From: Euryodendron excelsum
Taxonomy: Eukaryota; Streptophyta; Magnoliopsida; Ericales; Pentaphylacaceae
Direction of reading: 5' to 3'
DNA: 64,000 nucleotides
Assembly: GCA_033060915.1 (NCBI GenBank)
Contig: CM065388.1
Location: 39,495,001-39,559,000, forward strand
The stretch's first letter is position 1, and each line of letters begins with the position of its first letter. This document shows positions 46,261 through 58,368 of this stretch, piece after piece. Made by a program: the position numbers and the translations under genes. Under the pieces are notes generated by a model. That model was given only the letters and a program-made list of their open reading frames with translations. It ran no database searches and had not been told where the DNA came from.

Positions 46261-47039
46261 TCCTCTTTTTATTACCGAATATGCTTGAAACAAAGAGTCA
46301 ACAGAATGCTTTTGGATGGTGGATCCGCAATTAATATTTTGCCTTTCCGCATGATGAAAGAGTTTGGTATCACCACAGAAGAACTTTCTCATAGTCGCCT
46401 GATGGTCCAAGGTTTTAACCAAGGGGGGCAAAGAGCTATTGGAGTTATTTGCCTCAACTTACTCATTGATGAAATGACATCAAGCGCATTGTTTCATGTC
46501 ATTGATGCCAAAACTTCCTACAACATGTTGTTAGGACGACCTTGGCTCCATGAAAATGGTGTTGTCCCATCTACAATTCATCAATGCTTCAAGTATTGTC
46601 GAAATGACGTAGTAAAGAAGTCGTAGTGGATGACAAATCCTTTACTAAAATAGAATCACATTTTGCTGACGCTAAATTCTACTTGGTAGAGATTGTGGTG
46701 AAAGAGTTACAACCGGTTGCAATTTCATCAACTTACAAGTATCAGAAAAGTAATAAGTCTCAAACCAGTAAGGCTGCTATTGTTACCAACAAAAAGGAAG
46801 GGGTTGATCAGCTTGTCAACAACAACATTACTAATGAGCAAAAAGAGAAGGCCGCTTCCAAGGCACCTCTAGTCCTTCGATATACACCCAAGTCAAAGAA
46901 AGGTGAAGATCAAGCCTTAAAAGGATTGACTCTCCCCATCACCAGTCTTAGTCAAACAAGTGTTGCTACACTGTTAAAAGGTTTTGTTCAGCCAACGCAA
47001 GCTCCTGAAGTAGAGCATGGTGATTTGCCTTTAAAATGA
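46261..47039 (+). pseudogene. Protease region of Tat element 3
   Basis: RMLLDGGSAINILPFRMM carries the D-x-G active-site motif, and YNMLLGRPWLHENGVVPS is the usual downstream landmark. The frame ends at 46626 and continues in another as a low-similarity spacer to 47039. 47040-47690 between this and the polymerase is decayed but still shows the phrase FDRLG three times, typical of a linker. Confidence 0.83.
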
Positions 47040-47729
47040 ACAGAGGAAGGTTTTGATCCAATTGCTTACAAACTCCTTGCAAAGGTTAGATATAATCTGC
47101 AAGAGTCAACCACTTTGAGGAAGCAACGACTTGAGACTACTGGGGAAAAACTGCATGGCTTGAACTCAACTCAACATAGGCTTAAGCAAAAGGGCATACT
47201 ATTCCAAATTCACAAGCTAGCATTGGATATACTCCACCCGCACCTGTACGTATTGTCATGAAAAAGCTGACCAATCATTATATCACAGCTGAGGAGGATG
47301 CTTATTCAATTGCAACTAAGCCTTCTGGTTTTGATCGCTTAGGTGAAGTAAACCAATGGAAGTCAGTTTTTGACCGACTAGGACCACCAAGCATGATCTC
47401 TACACCTACTACTCCAATAAGATCAGTTCATGAGAGACTAGGTGTTTCAAGCATCTCTTGGACCAATAAAGCCAAAGTAAAATTGTCTTTTTAGGAAGAT
47501 AATGAAAAATTAAGAAGTGCAATACCATCACGTATGAAGTGACAAACTACTCTAGTAGTAGATTCAGATGAGGTATTAAAGGCAAGGTTAAAACTGTGAT
47601 AATTTCCAAACCTCTGCCTGAAACACTAGATATTTCCTTTGATGAAGAGAGTGTAGCCTCTTCGTACCACTACTCATAATGGGGGAGATCAACCTGAAGA
47701 AGATGCTGAGGATGTCCACCAACATTTGA

Positions 47730-48467
47730 AGAGGGTGTTAAATCCACTGTAGATGATCTAAAGGAAATCAATCTTGGTACACCAGATGAACCTCGGCCAG
47801 TTTACATAAGCGCTCTTTTCACCCCTGAGGAGGAAAAGTTTTACGTTGAACTACTGAATGAATACAAGGATGTTTTCGCTTGGAGCTACAAAGAGATGCC
47901 AGGCCTAGATCCTAAAGTGGTTGTTCATCATTTGGCAGTGAAACATAGTGTTCGACCAATCAAACAAGCCCAACGATGCTTTCGACAGGAATTGATTCCT
48001 AAAATTGAATTAGAGGTTAATAAATTTATTAAAGCTGGCTTTATTCAAGAAGAAAAATATCCAACATGGATCTCGAGTGTTGTCCCAATTAAGAAGAAAA
48101 ATGAACAAATTCGGGTCTATGTGGACTTTCGTGACCTCAATAATGCGTGTCCGAAGGACGACTTTCCATTTCCTATAATTGAGCTCATGGTGGATGCTAC
48201 CACCGGACATAAAGCCTTATCCTTTATGGATGGCTCTTCTGGGTATAACCAAATTTGTATGTCACCTCGAGATGAAGAATTGATAGCTTTTCGCACACCA
48301 AAAGGCATTTATTATTACAAGGCGATGCCTTTTGGTCTAAAGAATGTAAGAGCTACGTACCAAAGAGCAATACAGAAGATCTTTGACGACAAGCTTCATA
48401 AGGACATTCAATGTTGTGTCGATAATCTAGTTGTAAAGACAAGGGAATAAATTGACCATCTTCAAGA
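47730..48467 (+). pseudogene. Reverse transcriptase of Tat element 3 (active site lost)
   Basis: DVFAWSYKEMPGLDPKVV, YVDFRDLNNACPKDDFPFP and MPFGLKNVRATYQRAI are seen in order. The catalytic box reads CCVDNLVVKT where Y-x-D-D is expected, so the second aspartate is now asparagine. A stop at 48448-48450 follows. Confidence 0.9.
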
Positions 48468-49720
48468 TTTGAGGAAGGTATTTGAAAGATTGTGTCGGTA
48501 CCAACTCAAGATGAATCCTTTAAAGTGTGCTTTTGGGGTTACATTTGGAAAATTTCTTGGATTCATTGTGTGTCACCATGGTATTGAAATTGACCAGTCA
48601 CAAATTGAGGCTATCTCGAAGATGCCTGAGCCTCAAAATATTCATGAGCTTAAAAGTCTGCAAGGACGACTGGCTTATCTACGTCGATTCATATCAAATT
48701 TGGTTGGGCGTTGTCAACCATTCAGTCGTCTCATGAATAAGGGAACTCCTTTTGAATGGGATGAAGCTTACAGTAATGCTTTTAAGAGCATCAAGTCTTA
48801 TCTAATGAAGCCTCCTATACTAGTGGCCCCTATCCTTGGATGCCCATTAGTGCTATACATTGCTGCCCAAGAGCACTCGATAGGTGCTCTTCTTGCTCAA
48901 GAGAATGATGAAGGAAAAGAAAATGCTCTCTATTACTTGAGTAGGATGATGACTCCTAACGAGTTGAACTACTTGCCAATCAAAAAGATGTGTTTGGCAC
49001 TAGTCTTTGCAATCCATAAATTAAGGCATTATTTTCAAGCTCATACTGTTCGTCTTATCTTTAAGGCAAACCCTGTCAAGTATATAATGTCAAAACTAGT
49101 CTTGTTTGATCTATTGGTAAGGTGGTCTCTTCTGTTTCAAAAATTCGAGATCATTTATGTGCCTCAAAAGGCCATCAAAGGACAAGCTTTAGCTGATTTC
49201 TTGGCTGATCACCCTATTCCTGCGGAGTGGGAATTGTCAGAAGAATTACCAGATGAAGATGTTCTCTACATAAAAGTACGACCACCTTAGAAGATGTACT
49301 TTGATGGTGCTTCTCACCACAAGGGTCCTGGGGTTGGTTTAGTATTCCTTACTTCAAAAGGAGACGTGTTGCCTTACGCCTTCACTCTGACACAATTGTG
49401 TTCAAATAATCAAGCTGAATATCAAGCTCTTATACTTGGGTTGGAAATGGTGGTTGACGTGAAACAACTGCGATTTGAAGTATATGGAGATTCAAAGCTA
49501 GTGATTAACCAGCTTCTCATTGAATACAAAGTAAGAAAGCCTGAACTGGTGCCGTATTACAACTATGCTAGGCATCTGATAGGATGGCTTGGTGGCGTCA
49601 CTTTAGAACATATGCCAAGAAAGGAAAATAGGCAGGTAGACACACTTACAAAGCTTGCGTCTAGTCTTGCACTGCTGGAACAAGAGACATATATCTCAAT
49701 TTGTCAAAGATGTGTAGTTC
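48468..49720 (+). pseudogene. RNase H and second RNase H of Tat element 3
   Basis: The first RNase H spans to 49290 (FLGFIVCHHGIEID, ALYYLSRMMTPNELNY, GQALADFLADHPIP). After a stop at 49288-49290 the second, Tat-specific RNase H follows (MYFDGASHHKGPGVG, EYQALILGLE, YGDSKLVINQ) to about 49690, with its D-E-D residues still present. Confidence 0.87.
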
Positions 49721-51063
49721 CTCTGCTCTTTTGTGATGAAAATAATGATGAAATGGAAGTTAATGCCATTTCCGTATATGAAGTTGAGAAAGAGGATTGG
49801 CGGCATCTGCTTATTGAATTTATACAACATGAAAAGTTACCTGACAATCCACAAAGAAGAACTAAGGTGAGGCATCGTGCTCCACGTTTCATCTACTACA
49901 AGGATATGCTTTATCGTCGTTCTTTTGAAGGACTACTCCTTCATTGTTTGGGAGAAACTGAAGCAACACAAGCCTTGGAAGAAGCTCATTCTGGTATATG
50001 CGGTGCACACCAGTCAGGCTCAAAGCTGCACTTTCAAATCAAGAGAATAGGCTCTTACTGGCCTATTATGGTTAAGGATTGCATAGAGTATGCAAAGAGG
50101 TGCCAAACATGTCAATTTCATGCAAATTTCATACACCAACAGCCCAAACCACTTCATCCATCTGTTACTTCTTGGCCTTTTGATGCATGGGGACTAGATG
50201 TAGTAGGGCCTTTGCCCAAGTCTTCTGGCAGCCATTTATACATTTTGTCTACAACTGATTACTTTTCTAAATTGGCTAAAGTTGTGCCAGTAAGGGAGGT
50301 GAAGAAGGAAAATGTTGTGAATTTCATTCGCACTAACAACATCTTTAGATATGGTGTACCGTGGTACATCATCAACAATAATGGAAAACCTTTTCACAAT
50401 AGTCTGATGAACAAACTTTGTGAAAAGTTTGGATTCAAGCAACATAATTCATCCATTTACAATGCACCAGCATCCATTTACAATGCACCAGCAAATGGTC
50501 TCGCTGAAGCATTTAACAAAACACTTGGTAATTTGTTGAAAAAGATGATTGCCAAGTCAAAACAGGATTGGCATGAGAGAATAGGAGAAGTCCTTTGGGC
50601 GTATCGAACAACTCATCGAATAGCTACCCAAGCTACTCCTTATGCATTAGTACACGAAGAGGAAGTTGTTATGCCCCTTGAACGTGAAATCTCATCATTG
50701 AGAATTGCTATTTAAGAAGGTCTGACTCATGAAGACAATGCTCGTTTACGTCTTGAGGAACTGGAAGCACTTGATGAGAATAGACTTGAAGCGTATCAAC
50801 ATTTGGAGTGTTACCAAGCTCGTCTATCTAGAGCATTTAATAAGAAGGTTCACATTCAATCTTTTAAAAAAGGAGACTTGGTGTTTGCTGTGAGAAAACC
50901 CATTATCACCACTCATCGAACTGGAAACAAATTCACTTCCAAGTGGGATGGCCCGTATATGGTACAAGAAGTCTACACCAATGGTGCTTACAAACTGGTT
51001 GCTGAAGATGGCTTGACAGTCGGACCCATCAATAGAAAATTCTTGAAGCGATACTATCCTTAA
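49721..51063 (+). pseudogene. Integrase of Tat element 3 (inactive)
   Basis: The zinc-binding part (HSGICGAHQ, CQTCQFH) and the first catalytic D (WGLDVVGPLP) are present. The second catalytic D is replaced (IINNNGKPF where IITDNGKPF is usual). A 21-bp tandem duplication at 50452-50493 adds seven residues (SIYNAPA twice) before the last catalytic E (GLAEAFNKT). A stop at 50713 and frame change precede the C-terminal part, which ends KRYYP at 51063. Confidence 0.88.
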
Positions 51064-51642
51064 AAATAAAAAATAAAAAAGAACCGACACTCCTTGACGC
51101 ATGAGTCTAAAATGCATGTTACTCCTAGCCCACGTGGGTTTAATCTGTAAATGTTAACAACAAAAAGTTTTCTTTTTCAAAAAATAATTGAACTACATTT
51201 GGCTTGATCCCCTTTTTGGGTACGTAGGCATCTTGAGATTTTATCTCAAGTTCAGTCATTCCAAAAAAAAAAAAGTTCCTACAAAAAATATATATATATA
51301 TATATTAAACTATGTTTGGCTTGATCCCATTTTGAGTACATAGGCATCTTGGGATTTTATCTCAAGTTTAGTCATCCATATAAACAAAAAAAAAAAAATG
51401 TTTTGCAATCTTGGAGTCTTATTCCATCAAGAAGAGAAAAAATAAATAAATAAATAAAGAAGAGAAGGCATTCTTTGGGATAAATAAAGTTTTTACTTCT
51501 TCTAAGAGAATAGTTCACTACATGACAAGTTAAATTTCAGTACTAAAAAAAAGAAAAAGAGAGAGAGAGAGAAAGAAAGAAAAGAAAAGGAAAAGGAAAA
51601 AAAAGAGAAAGAGGACTAACTAAAAAGGGAGCTTGGGACCTA
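51064..51642. other. Spacer between pol and the antisense gene, Tat element 3
   Basis: It holds two copies of a ~110-bp phrase (TTTGGCTTGATCCC ... CATCTTG(A/G)GATTTTATCTCAAG) at 51198 and 51313, an (AT)n tract at 51290-51304 and a purine-rich run at 51545-51615. No gene. Confidence 0.6.
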
Positions 51643-54600
51643 TCAACTCGCTTCGACTTCCAACAGTTCTTTTATCTTCTCTATGTACTCAGCATCTTTA
51701 GCACTCAACACAGGAGTACTTTCGATGGTAGAAATTTCTGCTTTATGACTGAGGACATCTACATGTAGTTTGGATAGCTGCTCTTCCTCCTTGAGAAGCA
51801 ATGATTTCATTTCTTCTCTCTCGGAACTTATGTTCTCCAACTCTCTCTTCAGATGAGCTTCCCTTGAGTCAATGTTTGCAATCTTCATTTGAAGAGATTC
51901 AACATCCTTGATTTTCTCGCCTTCTTGGGTTTCTGCATTATTGAGATTATGACTTCTGTTTGCTAGCAACTATGCTTGTGACTCCTCAAACATCTTCTCT
52001 GCAGAAGAGGAACAGGTGGAATTAAAAAGCCAAAGGTTTTTAAAGAACGTTCTAAGAAGACCTTTCAGAAGAGAAATGTCTACAGCATCAGTCTTCTCCA
52101 TTTCTTTAAAAACCTTTATAGCTTCATCCTCAATCGTATGAAGGAACTCTATGCTAAATGTAGCAATCCTTTTAGAAACTCCATCCCATAACATGAAAAG
52201 GTACCTACGTTGACACGTAGCAATGTGTTGATCTCCTTAAAAAACGGAAGCTACTGAAGCATCAGGACATATTGGCATTATGTGACCCGTCCTCTGGACT
52301 ATAGGGGCTCCCATAATCTCTCTATGAACAAGAGGTATTTTATCTCCTGATTTGGTAAATTGAGAATCTGCCAAAGTCGTGCTTTCATGCTGCCTCACAA
52401 TTAGAACAAAAGCATTTGGCCCCTCAATAAAGCCTGTACTTGCTTGGGAAACTGTATCAGTATTATCAGCAGATCTCTTAGTATCCTTTAACTACAATTA
52501 GAAGCACACTCGATCAAAAGAAGGAGAAGAAGTTCTAAATAAGATGCAGCATGATGGTTTAAAAAATCAAAAGCTAATTCAAACAAAGTTGATGCTTACT
52601 TGATTTCCAAATTCTACTAAAGGCGTTGAAGATTCAACCACAGTATCAAAGTTATCTGTGTCAAGAACAATGTTGTCCAGATAAAAAATTTTGGTCATAT
52701 TCTTTCATCGCTTCCAATTCCGATCACCTTTGCTAGAACTACTTTCTCCTTCGTGGGTTGTGATGGTTCTTTTCTTATCTCTGCTTTTAAATGGTGGAGT
52801 CTGGACAATCTTCAAAGTTGGAATCACCAAAGAAGTTTTATCATTAGCAGCTGATGATTTCATTGGAGTAGATTGAACAATTGCTTTACCTTTGCTTTCT
52901 CTTGTTGAAGCTCTTCCAACATCTTTTTGAGAAGGCAATGCACATCCTTTATTCTCCCTTGTTTGCACTTCAATTGGAGGAGTTAGTTTTGAATACTTTA
53001 TAACCAACTTCATGCTTCTTCTTGAAGAATTGCTTGAATGTTTTATCCATCATTCACCATATTGTCTTGTGGTGAGACCTCTGAATGCAAGTGTTGGAAT
53101 ATCCAATGTGGCATTAGTGCCTAACTTTGTGCAAGATTGCCAAAGTAGAATAACTTATTCTAAGGTGCCTGTGTAGAGTTCTCTCTTCAGCGTCCCTGGG
53201 ATGTCTTGACAAAAATTAAATTGTTTGGCAAATCTATGAGGGTTATAACATTCAATAATGTGCTCATTGCCACGATGAAGAGTCAAGTAGCTTGAATGAT
53301 GACTGATAATGTAGTCACTCAAGAACTTGACAGGTCTCCATTATCAGTTAAAGATAATTGTTTCTTCTCTTGTAACATGGCTAAAGAAGGTAGGATGGAT
53401 GGATCAATACTTTTAAAGAGATTACAAGCCTCCAAATCATCAAATGTTTCGCCATCTTTTCATTGTCAAATCTAGCCATTTAGCCACCATTGTAATGGCG
53501 AGCGGATGGAAAATAAGCATCCAAATAATGACCAAGCCATCCACAAACATAATGGATAGGAAATGTAGCCATGCATTTGCTTGGAATTGGAGAAGAAGAA
53601 ATCTCTCTAGGCCCATTGTAGATGCTTACAAGCACTGGCACAACTAAAAAAAATTTTTGCCCACAAGCCATCATATTAGCTACCTTGAAAACACTAGGAC
53701 GAATGTGGTCAACCTCCTTGTTGGGTAAAGCAAATTTGAATAACCAACAAGATAATATAGTAGCTAGATAAGTCTCCTCTCTTGCATTCTCTTTAATGCC
53801 CAAGTCATAGAATGGTCCCTTTTCTTCTTCGGAACGTGGTAGTGGCTTGTCATCAATAACACCAGTGGAATTATGACATGTTCTCGGGTTGGTTGACCGC
53901 TTCTTATTCACTCTTGTAGGAGGTTCAGCGTACCTGATTGGGCCCCTAAACCAAAATGCCACCCAATCATGAGCACAAACTTGATGAGTGTCATTTTCAC
54001 AATAAAGCTTATGATGAGCTAAGAATAAATTGCGACAACTTGGTGGAAGAAGTAGATTCTTGTTTCTGTCAAAATTTGTCAACTCTTTTGCAGTTCAGGA
54101 CAACTTTGTCATAAAAATTTTCATGAATTGACAGCCCACCAAGGACACGTAGGTCCCATAGAGAGATAGACAGTTCCCCTATTGAAGAGTGGAGAGTGTT
54201 TGTAGAGGGACACCAAAACTCGTAGAAAGATTGAAGAAGATTCTCATCACGATCATATGTGAATAAAGAAGCATAAACGGCGTCATACATCCTTGCATCA
54301 TGAAGAATTTTCTTATTTCGACTGAGTGCATCTTCAAGCCATTCCTAATATCCAAAAATGTAAGAGAACTCACCAAAGTTGGAAAGAGAAGTGTCCCAAG
54401 TAGCCTTTCCACAATGAACCCGATCGCCAAGTAATGAAAACTGATCGGAGCCACTATTTTTAGAATGGAGTGAAGATAATAGGAATGAAGCCTTTGTAGA
54501 AATAAAGACAAAATTGTTGTAGTCGAACAACTCCCTTGTCAATACAGCATACCATCGTTCCAAATGGGGTGGATCAATAGAAGAAGACCAACTTGGGGAA

Positions 54601-54722
54601 AGAGCGACAGTGACCAGGTCTAAGATAGGCACGTCTAAGACTATCGTCAAAGGCTCTCCTTTTTCACTACCAATGGTGATAGTTTTTCTTCCTTAAATAG
54701 AGTAGTCTTTGAAGTAAACCAT
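51643..54722 (-). pseudogene. Antisense plant mobile domain (PMD) gene in Tat element 3
   Basis: The ATG at 54722 opens MVYFKDYSI. The PMD core is seen as SIGELSISLWDLRVLGGL (about 54170) and then ATILSCWLFKFALP, FKVANMMACGQKFFLVVPVL and FPIHYVCGWLGHYLDAYFP (about 53780-53510). A long linker rich in Lys, Ser and Thr follows (KDVGRASTRESKGKAI). The C-terminus is a coiled coil (ENISSEREEMKSLLLKEEEQ) ending at 51643. A 108-bp GT-AG intron lies at 52492-52599. Frames are broken at several points. PMD proteins are known both as plant genes (MAIN, MAIL1) and as transposon cargo; the cargo's role is not settled to my knowledge. Confidence 0.82.
52492..52599 (-). other. Phase-0 GT-AG intron in the antisense PMD gene
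   Basis: On the minus strand the donor is AATCAA|GTAAGC (GT at 52599) and the acceptor TAATTGTAG|TTAAAG (AG at 52493-52492). The exon before it (LVEFGNQ) ends on a whole codon. The exon after it is open for more than 80 codons (LKDTKRSADNTDTVSQ ...) in the joined frame. Confidence 0.78.
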
Positions 54723-55340
54723 GGCCTGAAATCGAGACCCAAATGAAATCCAAGTAAAAGCTTAAGGTTTGAAATTGAGACCCAAAGCAAAGCCTAAGTA
54801 AAGCTCAAGGTCTAAAATTGAGACCCAAAGCAAGGCCGAAGGTCTGAAATCGAGGCCCAAATGAAATCCAAGTAAAAGCTTAAGGTCTGAAATTGAGACC
54901 CAAAGCAAAGCCTAAGTAAAGCTCAAGGTCTGAAATTGAGACCCAAAGCAAGGCTGAAGGTCTGAAATTGAGACCCAAAGCAAGGCTGAAGGTCTGAAAT
55001 TGAGACCCAAAGCAAAGCCTAAGTAAAGCTCAAGGTTTGATATTGAGACCCAAAGCAAGGCCAAAGGTCTGAAATTGAAACCCAAAAGAAGCCAAGTAAA
55101 GCTCAAGGTCTGAAATTAAGACCCAAAGCAAGGCCAAAGATCTGAAATCGAGACCTAAGTGAAGCTCAAGTGAAAACTCAAGGTTTGAAATTGAGACCCA
55201 AAACAAAGTCAAAGGTTTGAAATTGAGACCCAAAGCAAGCCGAAGATCCAAAATCAAGACCCGAGTGAAGCCTAAGTAAAGGTCAAGGTTTAAAATTAAG
55301 ACCCCAAGCAAAGTCGAAAGTCCAAGACTGAAACCCTAAA
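54722..55340. repeat. Tandem repeat around the PMD gene start
   Basis: Units of roughly 32 bp with GGTCTGAAATTGAGACCCAAAG alternate in longer repeats of about 60-120 bp, with AGCAAGGC and AAGCCTAAGTAAAGCTCAA variants. The array begins at the PMD start codon and covers what would be its leader. It gives long reverse-strand frames without meaning. Confidence 0.88.
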
Positions 55341-56683
55341 TTGAAGACTCAGCTTATCATTGCTCCAAATAATGCATTGTTTTTTGTCAAACTCGTGCTA
55401 ACAAAAAAAAAGAAGAGAAAATAAATAAACACATAAAAAAAGAAGGGATACATGTGCGTGGGATGTGCCTCAAACACTGTGAGGCCTTAGAAGTCTTTTG
55501 ACATATCATGCGGGAAGCGCAAATTCCGATATGAGATTCTACACAAAATAAATATATGGTGATGAGAAGATATGAAACAATGATAAGGCGATTAAATTTT
55601 TTTTTCACAAAATAAATTAATGCAGGCGTCTACTAGGCTCGAGAATGCTCAAATTGATCTTTGATGTGACTCTGTAATTTGTGCAAAGAGCCAAGTAATA
55701 ACAGAAATAGCACCAATCATCGTGCATGAGAAAAAGGTTGCTTTTGTTTGCAAGTCACACGGTCAACAGAGACTTGTTCTTTCAAAAGAAAATTATATCA
55801 CATTCCTATGTGTGATATTATGCATTGAATAATGAATGAAGGTTGCGTCAGTGATCATGCAGACTTGAAGGAAATTGTTTCTTTGGCATATGATAATGTG
55901 ATTGTGTGCAACAATGATGGAGGTTATTCATGTTTGACAGAATAGTTTAACACAATAGTTCTCTGCTATATGATGGATGTCACCCCACGTGTTACAAAAG
56001 CAACATATGGCGACAAAAGGAATTCATGATATGTGAAGGATGTGATGCGTAAGCATAGGGGTGAATAGCAATGCGATATAAATAAAGAAGAAAGATTAAA
56101 GAAACCCATCAGAGGGCTCACTTCCTGCTACTTTTCGATCTGCAGCAACTTGTAATTGTGAAAAAAATCTACTGCTAGAGCTCTTAACTTATTTATAAAA
56201 GTAATTTTTTAAAATTAGCTTATAACTTATAGCCTATGACTTTGAGAAGTCCAAACTTCGAATGCTCTAATCCAAATTGTTGCTGCTTGCCACGTCATTG
56301 GATTGCCGAATCAATTGTGTAGAATCTGGGAAGCTTTAATTCTTTTATAGACAGTGAAACATTAGTCCTATTGCGACTATAAGTGCTTATCCTCTTATTA
56401 TTCTGGTAACTTCTTCTTTTTGTTACCTTTGGAAACCGCAAGTCACTTCAGTGTTGAAGATAAATTTCAATCTCATGCAATTTCTGCAAATCAAGACTCG
56501 GTTGACAAGCTTCGGCAAATTAAAATTGCCACGATTTTTTTTCTCATGCAGATTTGCATTAAAAAAAATTGATGATAAAAATTGTTTAGAAAATTAAGCC
56601 GACTACAAAGGATCCAATTTTCGAGACATGCTCACTTTCAACACTACTGCAATGTGTACGTGATCAGGCTTCGAGGGGGCATT
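55341..56683. other. 3' untranslated part of Tat element 3
   Basis: No coding sequence is recognised. It may hold the promoter of the antisense PMD gene, but I find no clear TATA box. The end TTCGAGGGGGCATT (56670-56683) serves as the purine tract before the 3' LTR. Confidence 0.6.
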
Positions 56684-57528
56684 TGTAGATGAGTAAATTT
56701 CAGCTAATAAAAATTGACACCTATCAAATGAAGGTGTAAGTAAATGTACAAATTGGCCAATTAACTATTACCACGTGTTTCGTGGGATTCAAAATTACAT
56801 TGATTAGCAAATCACATACTGTCATTTGTCAAATTGATGCAATTAAGTCTTTGGCTAATTAAATTATGCCATTTGTTATGTGGAGCCCGCAAGGAAAAAA
56901 GACAAACATATCTTCCAATTAAAATTAGACATGTGTCATTGATTATCTTCCAAATAAAGTATTGATTATCTTTATTTATCAGTAAATGGAGATATTATTT
57001 CAAACCATTGATTATCTTTATTTATTAATAAATAGAGATAATTATCTCAAATGATTGATTATCTTTACTTATTTTAGATATAAATAGAGATAATTATTTT
57101 AAAAGATTAATTATCTTTATTTATTATTATCTCTAGAATAAATAGTAGTAATTATCTTAAAGAGATACAAAGTTATCAGGAGATTTTCCATCCTCTCCTC
57201 TAAATGGAGATGACCACCTAGAGAAAAACAAAAAAAAAAAAAAAGTTTGAAGACACTAGAGCTTTGACGGATTGAAACTTTTGAGGCTCGAAGGACTCTC
57301 TCATTCAAGCATTTTCTTCGTTCAAGATTGAAGAAGGCCCTGCTACCCAGATTCGAGATTAAGCTGCAAGTCCTCGAATTTACTATCAAAGTGAAGAATT
57401 AGAGAATTATTTCTTTCATTAGAAATTGTAATAGAGATTGTACTCCATTCCTTCAAAATATATATAAAATTTCATTTGTTGCTACATTTTCTTGTCTTGA
57501 ATTTTGAACTCAAAATTTGTGTGTTATA
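56684..57528 (+). repeat. 3' LTR of Tat element 3 (845 bp)
   Basis: It starts TGTAGATGAGTAAATTTCAG after the purine tract and ends GTGTGTTATA, where the left LTR has TTACA. It aligns with 42591-43430. A (A)n run at 57231-57244 is longer than in the left LTR. Confidence 0.88.
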
Positions 57529-57806
57529 GTATCTCTTCCTCTTCTTAGATTGCCGATACCACCACCAACACTGCCATCTTCCGCCATCGTTTCTCAATGA
57601 GAAAAGGGCCACGAGAAGAGCACATAGGGCCACACAACTTCTCGACGGGAAAAGGGTCATGGCATTGAGAACTTACTGCTTCAAAGAGATCAAGTGAGAG
57701 AGAGCACAGAGAGATGAAGAGAGTATAGAGAGAGAGCTAGGTTTTCGGGAGACGAAAGAAAAGAGGGGAAAGGAATCAAGTGAGAGAAAGAATACAAGGC
57801 GCACGC

Positions 57807-57876
<70 letters not shown>

Positions 57877-58368
57877 ACGAGACATGGAGAGTGTACATGG
57901 AGAGCGAGAGACGGAGAGAGAGCTAGGTGAAACCCATTAAGTGAATAGGTGTTTTGAAACCCGTTGAGCGAATCGAAAAACAGATAGGCGAGTCACTGGT
58001 TCAATCATCAGATCAACCATAATTAAACCGGAATACATCATAATTATATTTAAAATTATAAATAAATAGATAAAAGTATTAAAATTACAAAAAAATCTAA
58101 AAACTTAAATTTTCTTAACTATTTTTTATTTTTAAAATAAGAAAATAAAAAAACTACCTTCATGTAAACAAATAATAATATTTATGTTACCATCTTCTTT
58201 TTTTTTTTTTTTTTGTGATTGATGGAGATGATGGCACTACATTATAAAAAGAAGAGCCTGCTCTCCTAAACATGAAAAGACATGAAATTTTGGAAAGTCT
58301 AGTATTAAGTAGTGTAGTGTATCACTTGAATAATAATATGTGAGAGATGTACAAAGATGGTCCAATAC
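57529..58368. other. Host flank right of Tat element 3
   Basis: On the minus strand 57876-57529 shows a long CT microsatellite followed by sequence rich in CTT and CTC, as often seen in plant promoters and leaders. It may be the displaced upstream part of the exon-like stretch at 41460-42560. 57950-58368 is AT-rich and shows nothing I recognise. Confidence 0.4.
57809..57875. repeat. (GA)n microsatellite, about 33 units
   Basis: An uninterrupted GA run follows GCGCACGCGC and ends at GCACGAGACATGG. Smaller GA-rich pieces lie on both sides. Confidence 0.95.

Larger units (their letters stand above)
42591..57528 (+). mobile_element. Tat-lineage Ty3/gypsy element 3 with antisense PMD gene
   Basis: LTRs of about 840-845 bp flank 14.9 kb in total. 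Target duplication GCATC (42586-42590) and GTATC (57529-57533) differ by one transition. Gag, protease, reverse transcriptase, RNase H, second RNase H and integrase follow in Tat order on the plus strand (43866-51063). A plant-mobile-domain-type gene lies antisense at 51643-54722. Stops, frameshifts and changed catalytic residues show a long-dead copy, clearly older than Tat element 1. Confidence 0.92.

Noticed and set aside
43866..51063. Endogenous pararetrovirus
   Set aside because: There is an integrase, LTRs with a target duplication, and a Tat-type second RNase H; no movement-protein-like part was seen.
54912..55311. Reverse-strand frames with repeated LGFNFRPLALLWVSISNLE-like text
   Set aside because: They are translations of the tandem repeat beside the PMD gene and have no family features.
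57673..57885. Leu-Ser repeat protein on the minus strand
   Set aside because: It is the (CT)n microsatellite read in two frames.
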